A stretch of 64,000 bases of DNA, taken from contig JAMXBB010000002.1 in the NCBI GenBank assembly GCA_024138015.1, positions 54,676,365 to 54,740,364 on the forward strand. The letters are read 5' to 3'. The notes beneath the pieces were generated by a model. The model was not told the DNA's origin, ran no database searches, and saw only the letters and a list, made by a program, of their open reading frames with translations. Both the position numbers and the translations under genes were made by a program. This document shows positions 58,449-64,000 of the stretch, piece after piece. This DNA is from Lumnitzera littorea. Taxonomy: Eukaryota > Streptophyta > Magnoliopsida > Myrtales > Combretaceae. Position 1 is the first letter of the stretch. Every line of letters begins with the position of its first letter.

Positions 58449-58859
58449 TGAAGTTAATGTGTCTTCAAACTCAAACACACAAAGGGAGCACTACAATGGA
58501 AAAGGAACAATAGAAAAATGAGCAAAGACTAGCAAATTCGAGCAACTACCAATTGGATATGACACATTAATTAATCTTGCTCAACCTACAATCTGCTGGA
58601 TATGACTCACTGGTCAAAATTGTAGGGTCACTCGCCATTAATCCTTCCTAAAGGGAATAGATAAGAGTTAAAAGGATAGATGAGAACACTAGGGTTGCTC
58701 ACCAAGGAAACTTGTAATAATAGGATAATGTATTGATAATGTGATTGCGTATAAACAAATGGGGTTTTTATACTAGCCCCATTAAGGTTACAAACATATA
58801 TGGAAAAGACAAGAAGGGTAATTTACAAATTTGAATACATGAAATATACTAAAAGGGGT
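58449..58859 (-). repeat. 5' LTR of G, inner fragment
   Basis: 411 bp matching the left LTR up to GAAATATACTA (about 51820 in the left copy). It then stops at element H; the rest would follow H beyond the window. Confidence 0.85.
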
Positions 58860-59790
58860 TATGGGTTATTAACCTCAGGCCTACTTACTTGCACATGCCT
58901 CAGAGGCCTCTAATCCCTTACCCGAAGAATTCTCTCTCGTTAACCTACCGATGATGTGAAATTGTATATAGAAGAAGGGTAACTAAATTCCTTGAGAGCT
59001 CCGGATGGTCACCCCTTGCTCTGTTCTCTCTCTTATGCTAAGGTTGACTATTCTCTTGCACTAAGGCTGACTATTCTCTTGCTAAGGGCTCTATGTCGAA
59101 TGATCAAACCTCTAACTGCCGAGTGATGGGACATAGGCTCCTTATGGTCGAAAACTTCTCTTCTGGCCTCCAACTAATACTTACTGCATCCCTTTCTTGT
59201 CTCAACAGTCCTTGATGCCACCACATCTTGGTTCAATTCAATTGCTATACCTAGAGAATCTTTGTACAGAACCAATGTTGTGCTGCCACCTATCCTTTTC
59301 GCCTGATACTATACTATTTTTCCTCTTTTTTCCTTTATCCTTTTTACACCTTTTTGTATGCACTAAGAATCTCTTTCATGGATACCTTTTTGTAATTTTC
59401 TTTATTTGTAATGTTGCCCTAGGGATTTACTATAAATAGTCCCTTCTCTTTATAGCTGGAATAGCTTACATTCCTTACAGATATTGAATATTCTTTGTCC
59501 TTGTAAGACATTCCTCTTGAAGTTTATTTCTATACACTTTTATCTAGTCTTGCCGAATAGCTCAAGATTAGTGGCGAGTAGACTTTGGCATTAGCTTATG
59601 CATTGCATCAAGTGAAGTGCTAAGTCATGTTGTGTTTGTAGGTGAGTCATATTCTTCAAGCAGCTTTATGGTAGCTACTGCATTTAGTTTGCTAACCATT
59701 CCATTTATTTTCTTCGTTACTTTGAAGGACCCATTTGGTTCTCATCTCTTACGATAAGTCTTAGTGATAATTGAGCTTCTAGGCATATCA
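58860..59790 (+). repeat. 5' LTR of H
   Basis: Matches 63195-64000 (for example AAGAAGGGTAACTAAATTCC in both). The start is TATGGGTTA, where the 3' LTR has TGAAGGGTTA. The end is taken at GGCATATCA. A 24-bp GACTATTCTCTTGC unit is doubled near 59045-59083 but single in the 3' LTR. Confidence 0.82.
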
Positions 59791-59799
59791 TAAAATTCC

Positions 59800-59811
59800 T
59801 GGTATCAAAGC
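59800..59811 (+). other. Primer-binding site of H
   Basis: TGGTATCAAAGC matches initiator tRNA-Met except for one base. It lies nine bases after the inferred LTR end. Confidence 0.82.
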
Positions 59812-59987
59812 TTGAGGTTGAGACAAAGAGCTGTATTACGATAGTTCCTACTAGTTTATTGTTTGTTATACTCTGTTTTCATTTGGGAAACAGTATAAGT
59901 TTACAGTCCTTTGTTCGATTGGTAATTTCTATATGTATGGGAAGTTCTTGCATGAAGAGTGTTTTTCTAAAGCTTTGTTGTGAGAAT

Positions 59988-60175
59988 GTCAAATCCTTGT
60001 GTACAAAGAGAGATTAATGATGCTAAAAGTGATGCTCATGGTCGTGGTCGTATTACCCAACAAAGACTATGTACTATTAATGAGTAAATATAAGACCTTG
60101 TTGCTATTGTAGCCATAAAGTTGCTGACCCTTCTGCTCCTTATGCTGTATAAGATTCACTAGCTAAACTAGAATG
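59988..60175 (+). pseudogene. gag: gag N-terminal stub of H
   Basis: Starts MSNPCVQREINDAKSDAHGR, like the start of G gag, and runs about 60 codons with stops to LAKLEWR. There it joins straight to the second half of protease; the Gag core and zinc knuckle are deleted. Confidence 0.7.
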
Positions 60176-60430
60176 GAGGTTTACCCATTGCTAAGAAAGT
60201 TAGAGTACTGATTGCCATTGGCAAAAGGTACGAGGATGAGGTTTTGTGTGACGTCCTTCCCATGTACGTTTCGCACATCTTATTCGACTAACCCTAGTTG
60301 TTTGAATTGAAGGTATTACACGATGGGTATAGGAACACCTACATGTTCTAAAAGGACAGGAAGAAGGTTATATTGACCCCTATGAGCGCTAAGGAAGTGC
60401 TAAAGGCACAAAATAAGGTTACCATATCAC
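60176..60430 (+). pseudogene. Protease C-terminal remnant of H
   Basis: VRVLIAIGKRYEDEVLCDVL and PMYVSHILFD match the second half of chromovirus protease, followed by VLHDGYRNTYMF. The active-site half is missing with gag. Confidence 0.75.
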
Positions 60431-61480
60431 TATAGTGGAAGTCCTTAATGATTTCTCAAGCTCAGTTTGCCCAAGAAGTCAAGGTCGAGGAGTGTATGCT
60501 CCTTTTAGTTAGGAAACTTTTGGAGTTGAGAGAAGTTGAGAGCTTACTTGTCGAAGCACAAATAATACTGCAGGAGTATGTTGACCTATTCCCTACCAAG
60601 ATACCGAAAGGTTTACCACCTTTACGAGACATTAAACATTGCATTGACCTTTAGCTAGGAGCCGTATTGCCAAACCGACTTACCTATAAGCTTAATCCTA
60701 AGCAGGTGGTCGAGATAAAGAAATAAGTGGACAAGTTGGTGATTGTGGATATGTTCGTGAGAGTATGAGCTCTTACGCCGTGCTAAATGTACTAATGTTA
60801 AACAAGGATGGGTCGTGGAGAATGTGCATTGATAGCTAAGCTATCAATAAGATTACTATTAAGTACCGATACCCAATCCCAAGACTTGATGACATGCTTG
60901 ATGAGTTACGTAGTACTCACATCTTTTCAAAGATTGACCTAAAAAATAGCTATCATCAGATACAAATGTAACTTGGCAATGAATGGAAAATTGCTTTCAA
61001 AACAAAGGATGGCTTGTTCAAGTGGTTGGTGATGTCGTTTGGTTTGACAAATGCGCAAAGTATTTTTATGTGGCTCATCAATCATGTACTAAGGTCACTA
61101 ATTAGCAAATGTGTTATGGTCTATTTCAACGACATTTTGGTCTATAGTACTAACATCATCTCCTATATTGAGCATTTAAGATTAGTATTCAACATTCTCT
61201 GTGCCAAGAGGTTATTCGGCAACATGAAGAAATATTTATTATTCCAGTACGAAGTTGTATTCCTCAGATATGTTGTATCAAAAGGAGGAGTCCAAGTTGG
61301 TGATGAGAAAGTTAGAGCTATTCTTGAATGGCCTGTGCCAACTAATGCTGTTGAAGTTAGGAGCTTCCATGGTCTAGCTTCATTCTATCAGAGATCCATT
61401 CAGAACTTTAGTTCCATAATAGCACCATTAACTAAGCTGACCAGGAAGAACCCTAAGTTTAAGTAGTCAGAGAAAGCTTA
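60431..61480 (+). pseudogene. pol: Reverse transcriptase remnant of H
   Basis: The leader (60448-60654) reads EYVDLFPTKIPKGLPPLRDI. RT blocks: RMCIDS, NKITIKYRYPIPRLDDMLDE (60845-60905), and IFSKIDLKNSYHQIQM. A long open part follows (61014-61466): FKWLVMSFGLTNAQSIFMWL, then the box CVMVYFNDILVYSTNI, where the first Asp of YFDD is Asn. It ends VEVRSFHGLASFYQRSIQNF. Fingers residues before 61014 are broken by stops and two frame changes. Confidence 0.84.
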
Positions 61481-61830
61481 AAAGAGTTTTGAAGAGATAA
61501 AATCTAAATTGACATTAGCCTTAATACTCGCCTTATCGGATTTCAAGAAAGTTTTTAGGTAGAATGTGACACGTTTGGAGTTAGCATCGGTGCTGTCCTT
61601 ATGCAGGAATGCTGACCCATTGCTTATTTCAACGAGAAACTCAGCGAGGCTACTTTAAATTGCTTGGCCTATGATAAGGAGTTTTACACCCTTGTTAAAA
61701 AACTACAAAACTGGCAGCATTACCTATTGTTGAGAGAATTCATCATCTACTTAGATCATGAATCTCTAAAACACCTCTAAGGGTAACAAAAACTTTCTAG
61801 GCATCATGCCAAATGGGTTAAGTTCTTGGA
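61481..61830 (+). pseudogene. RNase H remnant of H
   Basis: ECDTFGVSIGAVLMQE keeps the first Asp (about 61565), AYDKEFYTLVKKLQNWQHYL keeps the Glu, and REFIIYLDHESLKHL keeps the next Asp. Stops follow MQEC and KHL, at codons where related proteins have Arg or Gln. Confidence 0.8.
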
Positions 61831-63180
61831 GTCTTTCTACTATGTCATCCAATATAAGAAGGGGAGCACAAACACTATGGCTAATGCTGTTTCTTGTTGT
61901 CATACCCTCATTATAACAATGCAAGTTAAGGTACTTAGATTTGATACCCTGCCTGATCAAGATGAGCATGATTTGTATTTTGGGCCCTTAGTGGCGAAGT
62001 GCAATGTTGAAGGAGCTGTAGATGGGTTCTACTTGAATCAAGGATTCCTGATGAAGGGCAAGCAGGTTTGTGTACCAAATGGTTTAGCTAGAGAGCTACT
62101 CATTCAAAAAGCTCATGTTAGAGGCTTACCTAGCCATTTCAGAGAAAAGAGGACAACTAAAACATTGAAAGAACATTTATACTAACTTGGGATAATGAAG
62201 GATGTGCACTAAATTCTTGAGAAGTACGATGTGTGTAAGCATGCAAAAGGAAGGGGAGAGCCATATGGAGAGTATACACCCCTGCCCATACCTAAGTGCC
62301 CATGGACTGACCTAAGCATAAATTTCATGCTCGACCTTCCCTAAATACTGAGAGGATATGACTCGATTATGGTTGTGGTCGATCAATTCAATAAGATGGC
62401 CTACTTCACTCCTTACTATAGAACTAATGATGATTTATTTGTCGCTAACCTCTTTCTATAGGAAATTGTGCGATTACATGGAGTGTCAAGAAGTATTGTA
62501 TCAAACCATGACTCAAAGTTCTTAACCTTCTTCTAGAGGACCTTATGGAAGAAGCTCAACACTAAGCTCATGTTTAGTACTTCTTGCTACCCTAAAATAG
62601 ACAACTAAACTAAAGTTGTGAATAGGACAGTTAGCAACCTCTTGCGAGTAGCTGTTGGGAAGAATTTGCATGATTGAGACTTATGTCTACCTATCATTGA
62701 GTTTGCTTACAATCACTCAGCTTACAGCTTAACAAGAAGATCATTGTTTGAGGTTGGTTATGGGCTTAAACCAAGCTTACCCTTAGATCTAATTATTAGC
62801 CTAACTACACAAGAGAAAAGCCAATTTGGCTGTAGTGTGCTAAGGAATTCCAAAAGGTGCATCAAAGGGTTGCTGAACAATTGGCCAAGACTATAGCTTG
62901 ATAGAAAGAGCAAGGAAGTCGAGGAAGGAGGTGAGTTGTTTAGACCCCCGGAGACCTTGTCTGGATTCATCTTAGCAAGAAACGCTTCCTTGGCAAGAGG
63001 ATAAACAAACTATCCCCTAAAGCAGATGGACCTTATAGGATCTTTAGGTGTATCAATGACAACGCTTATGAGATTGAGCTATTAAAGGGGTATAACGTAT
63101 TTACCACATTCAACATCACTGATCTAACCTCCTATGTGCCTGATGCAGACGAAGATCAAGATTTGAGGGCAAATCTTCAA
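61831..63180 (+). pseudogene. Integrase remnant of H
   Basis: The zinc part is open at 61826-62185: LIQKAHVRGLPSHFREKRTT, and ends EKYDVCKHAK with a Cys changed to Tyr. The core has lost all three acidic residues: LSINFMLDLP (Asp to Asn, about 62315), SIVSNHDSKFLTFF (Asp to Asn and Arg to His, about 62495) and TKVVNRTVSNLL (Glu to Lys, about 62610). The C-terminal part reads GKRINKLSPKADGPYRIFRC, then INDNAYEIELLKGYNVFTTF and ends near DEDQDLRANLQQSRE (63160). No separate chromodomain was recognised. Confidence 0.82.
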
Positions 63181-63194
63181 CAATCCCGAGAAAC

Positions 63195-64000
63195 TGAAGG
63201 GTTACCGACCTTTGGCCCACTTACTTGTACATGCCTTAGAGGCCTCTAATCCCTCACCTAAAGAATTCTCTCTCGTCAACCTGCTGATGATGAGAAACTG
63301 TATACAAAAGAAGGGTAACTAAATTCCTTGAGAGCTTTGGCTAGATACTCCTTACTCTATTCTCTCTCTTGTGCCAAGTTCAACTATTCTCTTGCCTAGG
63401 GCTCTATGCTGAATGATTGGACCTCTAATTGCCGAGAGCTTCATGTCAAGTGATGAGACATAGACTCCTTATGGCCGAGTACTTCACTTCTGTCCTCCTA
63501 CCAGTACTTATTGGATCCCTTTCTCATTTTAGCAGTCCCTGATGCCATTACACCTTAGTTCCACTTAACTGCTGTACCTAGAGAATCTTTGTACGGAACT
63601 AATGTTGCGTTGCCATCAATTCTTTTCACCTGATACTGTACTATTTTTCCCATTTTGTCATTTGTCCTTTTTACCCCTTTTTGTATGTACTAAGAATCTC
63701 TTTCATGGATACCTTTTTTGTAATTTTCTTTATTTATAATGTTATCTTAGAGACTTACTATAAATAGTTCCTTCTCTTTGTAGCCAAAATAGCTTACATT
63801 CCTTATAGATATTAAATATTCTTGGTCTTTACGAGACATTCTACTCCAATTCTATTTCCATACACTCTTATCTAGTCTTGCTGAGTAGCTCAAGATTAGT
63901 GGTGGGTGGACCTTGGCATTAGCTGATGTGTTACATCAAGTGAAGTGCTAAGTCATATTATATTCGTAGGTGAGTCATATCCTTCGAGTAACTTCACATC
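63195..64000 (+). repeat. 3' LTR of H, cut by window end
   Basis: Starts TGAAGGGTTACCGACC after CAATCCCGAGAAAC. It matches the 5' LTR to about position 59665 of that copy, so some 125 bp are missing beyond 64000. A minor TATA-like TACTATAAATAG occurs at about 63758. Confidence 0.85.

Larger units (their letters stand above)
51451..58859 (-). mobile_element. Gypsy chromovirus G (5' LTR split by H)
   Basis: Minus-strand element. The 3' LTR is on the left (51451-52325). The 5' LTR on the right (from 58449) is interrupted at 58859 by element H, and its remainder lies beyond the window. Between are integrase, RNase H, RT, protease and gag in the usual reverse order, an initiator-Met primer site (58437-58448) and a solo LTR in the leader (56974-58182). 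The left border is TATAA before TGGGTTACTAATG; the matching TSD on the right is out of reach. Confidence 0.85.
58860..64000 (+). mobile_element. Gypsy chromovirus H, gag-deleted, runs off the window
   Basis: Plus-strand element with a 5' LTR (58860-59790), primer site, a stub of gag, then the end of protease, RT, RNase H and integrase, and a 3' LTR from 63195 cut by the window end. The interior is only 3.4 kb, against about 4.7-5 kb for the related elements here, because gag and most of protease are missing. Its relation to C, D and G is clear from the shared Pol blocks. Confidence 0.87.

Overview
The window is repeat-rich plant nuclear DNA, probably from a eudicot. The plant assignment rests on the repeats: Ty3/gypsy elements of the Tat and chromovirus (CRM/Reina-like) types, copia elements with sirevirus traits, primer-binding sites matching initiator tRNA-Met, and a hAT-like MITE. 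No intact host gene, tRNA, rRNA, CRISPR array or bacterial feature was found. Almost all coding sequence is decayed retrotransposon gag-pol, so long open frames are short and scattered. Boundaries were placed by eye from LTR ends, target-site duplications (TSDs) and primer-binding sites; domain limits are approximate.

Layout. (1) 1-5139: AT-rich intergenic DNA with one fold-back MITE copy, microsatellites and an unidentified GC-richer block (4297-4860). (2) 5162-22134: a Tat-type gypsy element on the + strand that split a second copy of that MITE. Its 5' LTR holds a hAT-like MITE. It has gag, protease, RT, two RNase H-like segments and integrase, then an antisense extra gene (13300-15603, minus strand) and a polypurine tract. 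Its 3' LTR is split by a copia element (16917-21810, minus strand, 5-bp TSD) that kept gag but lost pol. (3) 22135-24277: intergenic DNA with the rest of the split MITE, a third MITE copy and a C23 run. (4) 24278-30740: a sirevirus-like LTR followed by a second, 5'-truncated sirevirus-like element on the minus strand. (5) 30741-51450: long LTR-like, AT-rich sequence with a 45-bp tandem array, split by a four-deep nest. Gypsy D (34181-48919, minus) contains gypsy C (34239-42391, plus), which contains two solo LTRs (34634-35637 and 37350-38202). (6) 51451 to the end: gypsy G (minus) with a solo LTR in its leader (56974-58182). G's 5' LTR is split by gypsy H (58860 onward, plus), which runs off the window.

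The genes do not form a pathway. They are the standard retrotransposon parts: Gag particle protein, aspartic protease, reverse transcriptase/RNase H and integrase. Damage is dominated by C-to-T and G-to-A changes: Gln or Trp codons become stops, catalytic Asp becomes Asn and Glu becomes Lys. This is what long-term cytosine methylation and deamination of silenced elements would give. The most unusual content is the antisense gene in the Tat element, the nested insertions with readable TSDs, and the MITE and LTR copies that preserve empty sites.
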